Assembly (NCBI GenBank): GCA_964500675.1
Contig: CAZCNY010000007.1
Coordinates: 124,001 to 188,000, forward strand
Direction of reading: 5' to 3'
DNA length: 64,000 nt
Source of the DNA: CAMLJR01 sp964500675
GTDB lineage: Bacteria > Pseudomonadota > Gammaproteobacteria > Pseudomonadales > CAMLJR01
Positions 42,754 to 51,138 of the stretch are shown here, piece by piece (within the stretch, counting starts at the first letter, position 1; each line of letters begins with the position of its first letter). Made by a program: the position numbers and the translations under genes. Under the pieces are notes generated by a model. It worked only from the letters and a program-made list of their open reading frames with translations, did no database searches and was not told where the DNA came from.

Positions 42754-44802
42754 ATGAATATGATTCAGAAAGTTTTCCATTTGTACGATCAGCAGCATGT
42801 CGATACATTGCAAAGTAAGTTCGATGAGATGGAAGGTGTTATCGAGGCCATTCATAAATCGCAGGCAGTCATTGAATTCGGCCTCGATGGCAGAATCATC
42901 GCCGCTAACGACATATTTCTTCGTTTGATGGGTTACACAGCGGCTGAAATTCAAGGACAGCATCACAGCATCTTCGTCGATCCGTCTTATCGGTCGAGCG
43001 GCGAGTATCAGCTGTTTTGGGAAAAATTGCGCCGGGGTGAGTTCGACGCCAATCAATATCGGCGGATAGCGAAGGACGGCAAGGAGATTTGGATTCAGGC
43101 TTCTTACAATCCCGTGCGCGACAAGCAGGGTAGGTTGTGCAAGGTGGTCAAGCTGGCCACTGATATTACTGAACAAAAAAACGCGCAGCTGGCACTGGAA
43201 GCTGCCGAGAAAAGCCGCGCTGCAGACGCGGCGAAAATGGCGGAGGCGAATGCGCGCATTCGCGCTGCGCTCGATAATGTCACCACCAATGTCATGATCG
43301 CCGATAATGACCGTCAGATTATTTATATGAACCGTTCGGTTTCGGAAATGTTAATTACCGCTGAAGCCGATGTTAAAAAAGCGCTACCACATTTTGATGC
43401 GCGCAAACTCATCGGCGCGAGCATAGATGTGTTTCATCGCAATCCCGCGCATCAACGCGATTTGCTCGCCAATTTGCGCAGCACCTATAACGCGCAAATC
43501 AATGTCGGTGGTCGCACATTCTCGCTCATCGCCAATCCCGTGTTTGGACCTGACGGCGCGCGTCTTGGTTCGGTCGTCGAATGGAAGGATCGCACCGAGG
43601 AGGTCAAAGTCGAAAACGAAGTCGGCGATATCGTGATTGCTGCATCGAACGGTGATTTCACGCGCCGTATTACACTCGACGGCAAACAGGGATTTTTCCG
43701 GCAACTGGGCGAAGGTATCAACCAGCTCGTCAATACTTCCGAGCAGGGTCTCAAGGATGTGGCGTACGTGTTGGAGGCATTGTCGCGTGGCGATCTGACG
43801 CGCTCGATCACGGCCGATTATCAGGGCACATTCGGGCAGCTCAAAGACTACAGCAATAATACGGTTCAAAGTCTTACGCAGATGTTGCTGCAAATTCGCG
43901 AAGCGACCGAGACGATCAACACCGCGGCCAACGAAATCGCAGCGGGCAACGCCGATCTTTCTTCGCGGACCGAACAGCAGGCCTCCAATCTCGAAGAGAC
44001 CGCTTCGAGCATGGAGGAGTTGACGTCGACCGTTAAACAAAATTCCGATAATGCGCGGCAGGCGAATCAACTTGCGGTGACCGCATCGGGTGTTGCGCAA
44101 AAAGGCGGCGCGGTAGTGCAGAACGTGGTTGAAACGATGGCGGCGATCAACGACAGCGCGCGCAAAATCGCCGACATTATTTCGGTGATCGATGGCATCG
44201 CATTCCAAACCAATATTCTCGCGCTCAATGCGGCGGTCGAAGCGGCGCGCGCGGGCGAGCAGGGGCGCGGTTTTGCCGTGGTTGCGGCCGAGGTGCGCAA
44301 TCTCGCGCAACGTTCGGCATCGGCCGCGAAAGAAATCAAATCGTTGATTACCGATTCGGTAGAAAAAGTGGACGACGGCAATAAATTGGTGAGCGAAGCC
44401 GGCACCACGATGCAGGAGATTGTGCGGTCGATTAAGCACGTCACCGATTTGATGTCGGAAATTGCAGCGGCATCGGAAGAGCAGAGTTCCGGCATCGAGC
44501 AGATTAATACTGCAGTGACGCAAATGGATGAAATGACCCAGCAAAATGCCGCGCTGGTTGAAGAAGCTTCCGCTGCGGCTGAGTCGTTGCGCGAGCAAGC
44601 CGATACATTGTCGCAATCGGTGGGTGTATTCGTGCTCGCAACGGGTGAAGGTGTGTTGCCACGACCGACGGTGCACGCGCTGCCGAAGCAGGTGGCAAAA
44701 CCCAGCGCGCTGCCAAAGGCGAGCGTGCCGAAAGCTAAGCTTGGGAAATTAAAAACCGCCAAGGCTGCGAAACCTGCCGAAGACGAGTGGGAAGAGTTTT
44801 AG
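42754..44802 (+). CDS. Soluble PAS-containing methyl-accepting chemotaxis protein (Aer2/McpB-like)
   Basis: A 682-aa cytoplasmic chemoreceptor; no membrane helix is visible. Two PAS domains (about 25-140, with FWEKLRRGEFDANQYRRIAKDGKEIWIQASYNPV, and about 165-280) are followed by HAMP-like segments (about 290-385) and the signalling domain. That domain has SSMEELTSTVKQNSDNARQA and the tip IDGIAFQTNILALNAAVEAARAGEQGRGFAVVAAEVRNLAQR. It ends with EWEEF, a CheR-docking xWxxF pentapeptide, matching the GWEEF-type end of Pseudomonas Aer2. A basic KAKLGKLKTAKAAKPA tether precedes it. It probably senses a cytoplasmic cue such as oxygen or redox state; the PAS cofactor cannot be told. Confidence 0.92.
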   Translation: MNMIQKVFHLYDQQHVDTLQSKFDEMEGVIEAIHKSQAVIEFGLDGRIIAANDIFLRLMGYTAAEIQGQHHSIFVDPSYRSSGEYQLFWEKLRRGEFDANQYRRIAKDGKEIWIQASYNPVRDKQGRLCKVVKLATDITEQKNAQLALEAAEKSRAADAAKMAEANARIRAALDNVTTNVMIADNDRQIIYMNRSVSEMLITAEADVKKALPHFDARKLIGASIDVFHRNPAHQRDLLANLRSTYNAQINVGGRTFSLIANPVFGPDGARLGSVVEWKDRTEEVKVENEVGDIVIAASNGDFTRRITLDGKQGFFRQLGEGINQLVNTSEQGLKDVAYVLEALSRGDLTRSITADYQGTFGQLKDYSNNTVQSLTQMLLQIREATETINTAANEIAAGNADLSSRTEQQASNLEETASSMEELTSTVKQNSDNARQANQLAVTASGVAQKGGAVVQNVVETMAAINDSARKIADIISVIDGIAFQTNILALNAAVEAARAGEQGRGFAVVAAEVRNLAQRSASAAKEIKSLITDSVEKVDDGNKLVSEAGTTMQEIVRSIKHVTDLMSEIAAASEEQSSGIEQINTAVTQMDEMTQQNAALVEEASAAAESLREQADTLSQSVGVFVLATGEGVLPRPTVHALPKQVAKPSALPKASVPKAKLGKLKTAKAAKPAEDEWEEF

Positions 44803-44818
44803 GCTGCAACCCATTTGT

Positions 44819-44850
44819 ACCACTCCGAGATGCAGATGTGTCGGAGTGGT
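44819..44850 (+). terminator. 10-bp perfect hairpin between the receptor gene and cheR
   Basis: ACCACTCCGA (44819-44828) pairs with TCGGAGTGGT (44841-44850) around a 12-base loop. There is no T-run, so it is more likely a partial terminator or transcript-stabilising element than a full stop; it could lower expression of cheR-cheD-cheB relative to the receptor. Confidence 0.5.
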
Positions 44851-44880
44851 TGATGCTGTTTGGCGCGGGGTGCTGTATCG

Positions 44881-45729
44881 ATGGCGGTTAATGTTGGTCG
44901 CGAATTTATTTATACGCGTGCCGATTTTGCGAAGATTCGTCAACTCATTTATCAACATGCCGGTATCACGCTGACCGACGGTAAACAGCAACTCGTCTAC
45001 AGCCGACTGGCACGGCGGCTGCGCGAGCTCGAGCTGCGTCGGTTTAGTGACTATGTCGATTTATTGCGACCCGATGTGCCGGAGTGGGAACATTTCACCA
45101 ATGCGCTGACGACAAATCTGACGTCATTTTTTCGCGAACAGTATCATTTTCCAATTCTCGCCGAATACGCGCAAAGCATCGCACGGCGCCCGCTGCGGTT
45201 GTGGTCGGCCGCATCTTCCACGGGCGAAGAGCCGTACTCGATGGCGATGACGATGGTCGAATCATTCGATTCGTTTTCTGCTCCGGTGCGCATTCTCGCT
45301 TCCGATCTGGATACCAAGGTGCTTGAGGTCGGCGCGCGCGGTATCTATCCGCTGGAACGGCTGGAGAAAATTCCTCTGGTGCAAAAGAAACGGTTTTTTC
45401 GTCGCGGCGTAGGCGATAACCTGGGTTACGCGTGCGTGGTGCCACCATTGCAGCAGCTGATCGAGTTCAAACAAATCAATTTGCTCGACGCCAGTTGGGA
45501 TATCGATTGCAAATTCGATGCGATTTTTTGTCGCAATGTCATGATCTATTTCGATAAGCAGACGCAGCGCGCCGTAATTGAAAAGTTTTTGCGCGTGTTG
45601 CAGCCGGATGGTCTGCTGTTTACGGGGCACTCGGAAAGTTTTTTTCATGTCGGCGATCTTATCGTCCCGGTTGGGAAAACGGTCTATCGCGCCGGATCGC
45701 GCAAACGTAGCGGAGCTGTCGATGGCTGA
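44881..45729 (+). CDS. cheR: Chemotaxis protein methyltransferase CheR
   Basis: A 282-aa S-adenosylmethionine-dependent methylase of receptor glutamates. The N-terminal helical domain (FAKIRQLIYQHAGITLTDGKQQLVYSRLARRLR) and the catalytic domain with LTTNLTSFFREQYHF, RLWSAASSTGEEPYSMAM, ILASDLDTKVLEVGARGIY and FDAIFCRNVMIYFD are standard. ATG 44881 is used; a TTG at 44860 is an alternative. It overlaps cheD by 8 bases. Confidence 0.95.
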   Translation: MAVNVGREFIYTRADFAKIRQLIYQHAGITLTDGKQQLVYSRLARRLRELELRRFSDYVDLLRPDVPEWEHFTNALTTNLTSFFREQYHFPILAEYAQSIARRPLRLWSAASSTGEEPYSMAMTMVESFDSFSAPVRILASDLDTKVLEVGARGIYPLERLEKIPLVQKKRFFRRGVGDNLGYACVVPPLQQLIEFKQINLLDASWDIDCKFDAIFCRNVMIYFDKQTQRAVIEKFLRVLQPDGLLFTGHSESFFHVGDLIVPVGKTVYRAGSRKRSGAVDG

Positions 45730-46333
45730 CTACAATTACGCGCAAGCGCTGGCACCGACGAATTATTTTGATCAGCATTTCAAGCGCGAAGCGGTAAAGA
45801 TATTGCCGGGTGAATACTACGTGACGACGCGCGATATGCTGATTGTCACCGTGTTGGGCTCCTGCATTTCGGTGTGCTTGCGCGATCGAAAAAGCGGTAT
45901 CGGCGGCATGAATCATTTTATGCTGCCGGGCAATAACGATGGCGATGCCGGGCCGGTGAGCAGCTCCGCGCGTTACGGTAGCTACGCGATGGAGATATTG
46001 ATCAATCATCTGCTAAAACTCGGCGCCGAGCGCCGTCGGTTGGAAGCAAAAGTATTTGGCGGCGGCCGGGTATTGCCGGGTTTCACGGTCAATCAGGTCG
46101 GCGATCGCAATGCCGAGTTTGTGTTGAGCTATTTGCGCGCGGAAAAAATTCCGATCATTGCCCAGGATTTGCTCGATATTTACCCGCGCAAAATTTATTT
46201 TTTTCCGGCTGAGGGGCGCGTTCTGGTGCGAAAGCTGAAAACACAACATAACAACACGATTCTCGACCGCGAAACCGAATACCGCCGAAAAATTGCCAGC
46301 GCAAAAGTGGCGGGCGAGGTCGAATTGTTTTAG
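45722..46333 (+). CDS. cheD: Chemoreceptor glutamine deamidase CheD
   Basis: A 203-aa deamidase acting on receptor Gln residues. The catalytic Cys is in VTVLGSCISVCL, the His in GIGGMNHFMLPG, and the Ser/Thr position in SARYGSYAMEILI; KVFGGGRVL is also typical. Its start lies inside the cheR end (8-base overlap). It ends AGEVELF, like the GGEIELF tail of the MCP-like protein at 38.4 kb, which may be a shared binding tail. Confidence 0.95.
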   Translation: MADYNYAQALAPTNYFDQHFKREAVKILPGEYYVTTRDMLIVTVLGSCISVCLRDRKSGIGGMNHFMLPGNNDGDAGPVSSSARYGSYAMEILINHLLKLGAERRRLEAKVFGGGRVLPGFTVNQVGDRNAEFVLSYLRAEKIPIIAQDLLDIYPRKIYFFPAEGRVLVRKLKTQHNNTILDRETEYRRKIASAKVAGEVELF

Positions 46334-46379
46334 AGGAGTTTTCAGGGCTGGATGTCGTTCAATCCTGTGGGGCGCTTAA

Positions 46380-47447
46380 ATGACCGCGAAAACCAAGGTT
46401 CTAATCGTCGACGACTCAGCGCTGATACGCAGCATGCTGCGAGAAATCATTGCCAGTTTTCAAGAATTTGAAGTGGTCGGTGCGGCGCCCGATCCCTACG
46501 TCGCGCGCGATATGATCAAGCAGTTGAATCCCGATGTGATTACGCTCGATGTTGAAATGCCGCGCATGGATGGCTTGGATTTTCTGGAGCGGCTCATGCG
46601 CATGCGGCCGATGCCGGTGGTGATGATTTCCTCGCTCACCGAACGGGGCGCGGACATCACGTTGCGCGCGCTCGAATTGGGTGCGATCGATTTCGTGACC
46701 AAACCCAAAGCGGCGAACACGCTTGAATTGGAGCAATACGCCGATGAGATCGCGGAAAAACTGCGCGCAGCGGCGCGCGCAAAATTGCGACCCGCTGCGA
46801 AAACGGTAAGCCCAGCGACTCATTCGGCGGCGAAAGAGCGCTCGCCGTTTGCGACCTCGGAAAAAATAATTTGCATCGGCGCATCGACCGGCGGCACCGA
46901 AGCGATTAAAGCGGTATTGATGGGGTTGCCGCCGGATAGTCCCGGCATCGTCATCGCGCAACACATGCCGCCTGGGTTTACGCACTCGTTTGCCGAGCGT
47001 CTCGATAAATTATGTGCGCTGAAAGTGGTTGAGGCGCGCGGAGGTGAGCGCGTGCTGCCGGGCCACGTTTTCATCGCGCCGGGCCACGCGCATTTATTGC
47101 TGCGCAGGTCGGGAGCCAATTACGTCACTGAATTATCCGGAGCCGACCCCGTCAATCGTCATCGCCCCTCAGTCGATGTGTTATTCAAGTCCGCCGCCGA
47201 AGCGGCGGGGCGGAATGCGATCGGCGTGATTCTGACCGGAATGGGGCGCGATGGCGCGCAAGGGCTGTTGGAAATGCGCAATGCGGGCAGCTTTACCGTT
47301 GCGCAGAGTGAGCGGAGCTGTGTGGTTTATGGCATGCCGAAAGAAGCTGTGAATGTCGGTGCCGTGGAGCATATTGTCGATCTCGAAAAAATCGCCGAGG
47401 AATTGCAGAGTGCGCAGATTGTGAAGGCGAAAGCCGTGCGCATCTGA
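46380..47447 (+). CDS. cheB: Chemotaxis response regulator methylesterase CheB
   Basis: A 355-aa enzyme that removes methyl groups from receptors when phosphorylated by CheA. The receiver domain has VDDSALIR and the acceptor Asp57 in ITLDVEMPRMDG. An Ala-rich linker follows (about 130-160). The esterase domain has the catalytic triad in IGASTGGTEA (Ser), AQHMPPGFT (His) and ILTGMGRDGAQG (Asp). It is the last gene of the cluster and is convergent with the PP2C gene. Confidence 0.96.
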   Translation: MTAKTKVLIVDDSALIRSMLREIIASFQEFEVVGAAPDPYVARDMIKQLNPDVITLDVEMPRMDGLDFLERLMRMRPMPVVMISSLTERGADITLRALELGAIDFVTKPKAANTLELEQYADEIAEKLRAAARAKLRPAAKTVSPATHSAAKERSPFATSEKIICIGASTGGTEAIKAVLMGLPPDSPGIVIAQHMPPGFTHSFAERLDKLCALKVVEARGGERVLPGHVFIAPGHAHLLLRRSGANYVTELSGADPVNRHRPSVDVLFKSAAEAAGRNAIGVILTGMGRDGAQGLLEMRNAGSFTVAQSERSCVVYGMPKEAVNVGAVEHIVDLEKIAEELQSAQIVKAKAVRI

Positions 47448-47471
47448 AGCTGTTTGCGAATATCGGCGTTG

Positions 47472-49175
47472 CTAATGCGTTGCGATATTGTCGCCGCGCG
47501 GCCAACGGTACAGCGCCGTAATCGAATTCCCGGTTGCGTTGGCGCTGAGGTTATCGCACATCGCGGCGATGGTGCACAGGCCGCGCCCGCTATGGCGCCA
47601 ATTCTGTTCCGTCGCGGTTAGCGCAGCGCTGAAATCGAAACCGGGTCCGCTGTCCTCGCAACGAATAACAAAAGTGCCGACACCATCGGTCACATCGCAG
47701 CTGATTTCGACATTGATCTGTCCGGCATCAAAGGCGGCGAGGCGCTCTGCGCGCTGTGAAAAATATTCGAACATGCCGTTCTCTTGTTCCTTGAGCGCGG
47801 ATTCCAGGCGCAGCAAACCATGATCGAGCGCGTTGACGAATAATTCGTTGATGATGAATGAAATGTCGGCGCGCGCGGCGCGCACGATGGGGTGTGCGGG
47901 CAGTGTGCTGAAAATAAGTTCCAGCGGGTGTTCGCCGCGCAGTTGTTGCGGTTCGAGCTGAAATTGCGTGCGCCAATGAAAGCCATCGACTTCGGCGGCT
48001 TCCTGAGTATTGGTGAAGAGTTCGGGAATTCCGCTGTATTCGGCACTGTTGAAGCAAAAAATCGTGACGTCGTCGCTGAGCGTGCCGTGATCGACGAACG
48101 GATACAGCGTTTCAATAATGCGATCGATAATGCCGAGTTCGGGCGATTGTTCGAGCGTCTTCAGCAAATTCTCTTCGCCGAACATTTCGCCCTGTGCATT
48201 GGCGGTTTCAGTGACGCCGTCGGTGAAACACAAAATCTGCTGACCTGGTCGCAAGTCGATGCTGACGACGCTGTCGTCGAATTCGGCGTCGATCAATGCA
48301 CCGAGCGCCATATGCTGGGACTGCAATACGGATTCGACGCGGCCGTGCTCGTCGAAAATCAGTTGCGATGGCATACCCCCCGACCAAATATGCAGGCGCC
48401 GACCCTGATCCTGCACGGCGATCAATACAGCCGCGCACAGCAGATAATCGGGCATGCGTTTGCGAAACACCTTGTTCATTTCGCGCGCCATGGCGCCGAC
48501 ACCGAAGCCTTTGCTCGTCATCGTGAAAAATGTTTCAGCGATCGGAATCGTGCCGAGTGCAGCGGGCAAACCGTGTCCGGTGATATCGGCGACGAGTACG
48601 TTAAAGCCCTCGCCGGGACGCGGCGACATCAGCAATAAATCACCGCTGAACGATGAATACGCCGAAAGAAATGAGCTGACACCTGGCACCGCGGGTAAAT
48701 TTTGTGCGTTGATGTACGAGAACACGTCGGTGGCAATTTGCACTTCCGCTTCGGTTTGACTGCGAAACTGTTTGAGTTCGCGATTGTGTTCGTCGAGCTG
48801 CAGATACAGTTGGCGCGTGCGCTGCATCGCGAGCAGTTTTGCCAGCAAGACGGCTTGGCTGAACGGTTTGATGACGACATCATCGCCGTACCGCAACAAC
48901 TTCACCAGTAACTCAGAGTCTTCGCTGTGACTCAGAAACACCACCGCCGCGTGCTGGCCGCGATCGGTGTTGCGAATGCGATTGGCGAGCAGACACGAAT
49001 CGATGTCGGGTAGTTGTGTCGAGAGCAATACTAAGCCGATGTTATCGTCGTCGAACCAGATATCGAGCGCTTCATCGCCGCTCGCAGCGAACAGCGTGTC
49101 GCAATGCAATTCGTCCGAGGCGATGAAAAACAGCAGACGAATTTCCGCCTCCGGGTCAACCACGAGGATTTTCAC
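47472..49175 (-). CDS. Partner-switching protein: degenerate receiver - PP2C (SpoIIE-type) phosphatase - HATPase
   Basis: A 567-aa cytoplasmic protein. The N-terminal receiver (1-120) lacks the phospho-acceptor: the usual LLDxxLP is LLSTQLP, placing Ser52 where Asp should be. The phosphatase domain (about 165-380) keeps the metal residues in FSGDLLLM, VADITGHGLPAALG, FTDGVTET and LSDDVTIF. The C-terminal GHKL ATPase (about 420-565) has INELFVNALDHGLLRL and CEDSGPGFDF, as in RsbW/SpoIIAB kinases. The pair of opposite activities acts on STAS proteins. It starts with GTG 49175 and is preceded by a STAS gene 45 bases upstream on the same strand. Confidence 0.92.
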   Translation of the reverse strand: MKILVVDPEAEIRLLFFIASDELHCDTLFAASGDEALDIWFDDDNIGLVLLSTQLPDIDSCLLANRIRNTDRGQHAAVVFLSHSEDSELLVKLLRYGDDVVIKPFSQAVLLAKLLAMQRTRQLYLQLDEHNRELKQFRSQTEAEVQIATDVFSYINAQNLPAVPGVSSFLSAYSSFSGDLLLMSPRPGEGFNVLVADITGHGLPAALGTIPIAETFFTMTSKGFGVGAMAREMNKVFRKRMPDYLLCAAVLIAVQDQGRRLHIWSGGMPSQLIFDEHGRVESVLQSQHMALGALIDAEFDDSVVSIDLRPGQQILCFTDGVTETANAQGEMFGEENLLKTLEQSPELGIIDRIIETLYPFVDHGTLSDDVTIFCFNSAEYSGIPELFTNTQEAAEVDGFHWRTQFQLEPQQLRGEHPLELIFSTLPAHPIVRAARADISFIINELFVNALDHGLLRLESALKEQENGMFEYFSQRAERLAAFDAGQINVEISCDVTDGVGTFVIRCEDSGPGFDFSAALTATEQNWRHSGRGLCTIAAMCDNLSANATGNSITALYRWPRGDNIATH

Positions 49176-49220
49176 CGCGCGCTAACCCCCATCATTGTGC
49201 CTCAGCCTTTGCACATCGCT

Positions 49221-49520
49221 TTAGCTCATCGAGAACTTTTTGTCGAAGCGCGCGATTTCGAGGATTTTCCTAACGGTTTCGTTGGCGTGCAACAGCGATA
49301 TCTTTTTGTCGGGCCCGAAAAAGTTGCGCATCGATAACAGCATGCCGAGCGCGGCGCTGTCGATGTATTCAACGCCGCGCAGGTCGACGTCAATCTTTTC
49401 CGGCGGCTGCTCCGCATTCTTGTAACTGGCGGCGAACTCTTTATAGAGGGAAAAAGTGAAGCGGCCACTGATTTTGATGGTGAGATTGGATCCTTGCTGC
49501 GTTGCGGCGACAGTATTCAT
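49221..49520 (-). CDS. STAS-domain anti-sigma factor antagonist
   Basis: A 99-aa single STAS domain with VDLRGVEYIDSAALGMLLSMRNFF, where the Ser after Asp is the expected phosphorylation site. The ATG at 49520 follows a strong GGAGG. It is the first gene of a pair with the PP2C/HATPase protein, its predicted kinase and phosphatase, as in HsbA/HsbR-like or RsbV-type modules. It closely resembles the STAS protein inside the che cluster (39.6 kb), suggesting two alternative substrates for one switch protein. Confidence 0.92.
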   Translation of the reverse strand: MNTVAATQQGSNLTIKISGRFTFSLYKEFAASYKNAEQPPEKIDVDLRGVEYIDSAALGMLLSMRNFFGPDKKISLLHANETVRKILEIARFDKKFSMS

Positions 49521-49671
49521 TCTGGCCTCCCGAATTCGATGTCGCGGTAAAGTGTAGACAGCGGCGGTGGACCCCGCCAAAGCCTTTCGCCGCTCAAAGT
49601 TACGCCGTTTGTTTAAGGATTCTGCGGAGTTGCAGTGACAATTGCGATTTTCTCGACCAGACTATTGACCT

Positions 49672-49774
49672 GAAATCTAAATACATCGCGAAGATGCATT
49701 TAGATTTCGCGGCAAATGCCGCATAAAACGCATCCTGCGTTTGTTATCAATCCGGTGAAAATTGCCGGATTGAT
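49672..49774 (+). promoter_or_regulatory. Array of four adjacent hairpins in the leader of the HD-GYP gene
   Basis: Four consecutive inverted repeats fill 103 bases. H1: a 16-bp arm 49672-49687 with 49693-49708 (one mismatch, loop GCGAA). H2: GCGGC 49709-49713 with GCCGC 49718-49722. H3: AAACGCA 49726-49732 with TGCGTTT 49736-49742. H4: ATCAATCCGG 49746-49755 with CCGGATTGAT 49765-49774. The array ends 37 bases before the HD-GYP ATG. None is followed by a T-run. It could be a structured leader RNA, a repetitive palindromic element or a small RNA. Confidence 0.8.
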
Positions 49775-49811
49775 AATGTGACACCAAATTGACTGCCCGA
49801 AGACCGTTACT

Positions 49812-51092
49812 ATGTCTCGAGAATCGATTCCGGTGCGTCAGCTTCAGCCCGGACTGTATATTGAATTACCGCTGCGCTGGAACGAGCATCCGTTTCTACT
49901 CAGTAAGTTTCGTATCAAGGATACCCAGCAGATCCTGTTAATCCGCTCGCTCGGTTTGCGGGAGGTATGGTTCTATCCCGAGAAGTCGCGCGTGGAGCCG
50001 CTGGCGCCCGATACCGCCGAAGCGGCTCCCGACCCTGACGCCGCCGGGACGCAGCAGGTATTGCAGCAGCAGTGGGATGAAAAGAAAGAGCAGGCGCAGC
50101 GGCTCAGTCAGCGCCGCCAGGAAATTCAAAAAGTCGAAAAGCAATACGGCGAAGTCGTCGGCGAAGTCAAAGACTTGATGACCAAGATGAATAGTTCGCC
50201 CGTGCAGGCGATGAACGAGGCTACGCGGGTGGTCGGCAGTATCGTCGGTACATTGAGCGCCGATAAAGAAGTGCTCGTGCACTTGATGAATGCCAACAAC
50301 CTCGATGATTCGATGTATTACCATGTGCTCAACACGTCGGTATTGTCGCTGCTCGTCGCGCGCGAAATCGGCATTGCGGATAAAGAGCAGTTGATGACAT
50401 TGGGTCTGGCGGCGCTGTTGCACGATATCGGTCGCACCAAATTGCCGCCGCAGTTGCTGCGTAAAACCGTACCGCTGACCAAGCCCGAAGCCGATCTCTA
50501 TGCGCGCCACGTGCGCTTCGCGATCGAAATGATCGGTCAGCACGCGAAGTTGAAGTTGACCGTGAAGCCCACGTTGCTTGCGATCATCGAACAGCATCAC
50601 GTGCTTCTCGATCGCAGCGGTTATCCGGCCGATATCGATCCGGCAAAAATGCACCCGCTGTCTAAAATTCTTGCGATCGTCAATTACTACGACGAGCTGT
50701 GCAACCACAACGATCCTAAGCAAAGCATGACGCCGCACGAAGCGCTGAGCTTGATGTTTTCCAAGCAGGCGGCGAAATTCGACAAGCAAATTTTGCAGGC
50801 GCTGGTGAAAATGCTCGGTATCTATCCGCCCGGTACCGTCGTGCAGTTGTCCGACGATTCGATCGGCATCGTGATTTATTTGAATCGCAAGGAATTGTTG
50901 AGGCCGGGTGTGCTGGTCTATTCGCCCGAGATTCCCAAAGCCGAGGCGGTGATTGTCGATTTGACCGCGCAGGGCGATTTATCGATTCGCAAAAGTTTAC
51001 GGCCCGCGCAGCTTTCACCCGAACAGTTCGAATATTTGAATCCGCGCGAACGCATTTCGTATTTCTTTGCGCTAAAACCCGAAGAAGAATAA
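49812..51092 (+). CDS. HD-GYP domain protein with DUF3391 N-terminus (cyclic-di-GMP phosphodiesterase type)
   Basis: A 426-aa cytoplasmic protein. The N-terminal 100 or so residues (IPVRQLQPGLYIELPLRWNEHPFLLSKFRIKD) match DUF3391, a domain commonly fused to HD-GYP. A coiled coil (about 85-120) leads into the HD-GYP domain with LLHDIGRTKLP (His204-Asp205). The next block reads EQHHVLLDRSGYP, where the common consensus is HHExxDGxGYP, so Glu is Val and a Gly is Arg; the GYP itself is kept. It therefore may hydrolyse c-di-GMP weakly or bind it only. It stands alone behind a hairpin-rich leader and lies beside the chemosensory cluster. Confidence 0.9.
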   Translation: MSRESIPVRQLQPGLYIELPLRWNEHPFLLSKFRIKDTQQILLIRSLGLREVWFYPEKSRVEPLAPDTAEAAPDPDAAGTQQVLQQQWDEKKEQAQRLSQRRQEIQKVEKQYGEVVGEVKDLMTKMNSSPVQAMNEATRVVGSIVGTLSADKEVLVHLMNANNLDDSMYYHVLNTSVLSLLVAREIGIADKEQLMTLGLAALLHDIGRTKLPPQLLRKTVPLTKPEADLYARHVRFAIEMIGQHAKLKLTVKPTLLAIIEQHHVLLDRSGYPADIDPAKMHPLSKILAIVNYYDELCNHNDPKQSMTPHEALSLMFSKQAAKFDKQILQALVKMLGIYPPGTVVQLSDDSIGIVIYLNRKELLRPGVLVYSPEIPKAEAVIVDLTAQGDLSIRKSLRPAQLSPEQFEYLNPRERISYFFALKPEEE

Positions 51093-51114
51093 ACGGTGTG
51101 TTCCCGCTGGCCAC

Positions 51115-51135
51115 GCTCCCGCGGGGAGCGGGAGC
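51115..51135. terminator. GC-rich hairpin between convergent HD-GYP and corA genes
   Basis: GCTCCCGC (51115-51122) pairs perfectly with GCGGGAGC (51128-51135), loop GGGGA. It ends 3 bases before the corA stop and could serve both genes, though no T-run follows. Confidence 0.5.
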
Positions 51136-51138
51136 TGA

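Noticed and set aside
43384..44676. 430-residue open frame antisense to the PAS-MCP gene
   Set aside because: It is rich in His/Arg with no family motif and lies wholly under a strongly supported chemoreceptor; it is a codon-bias shadow.
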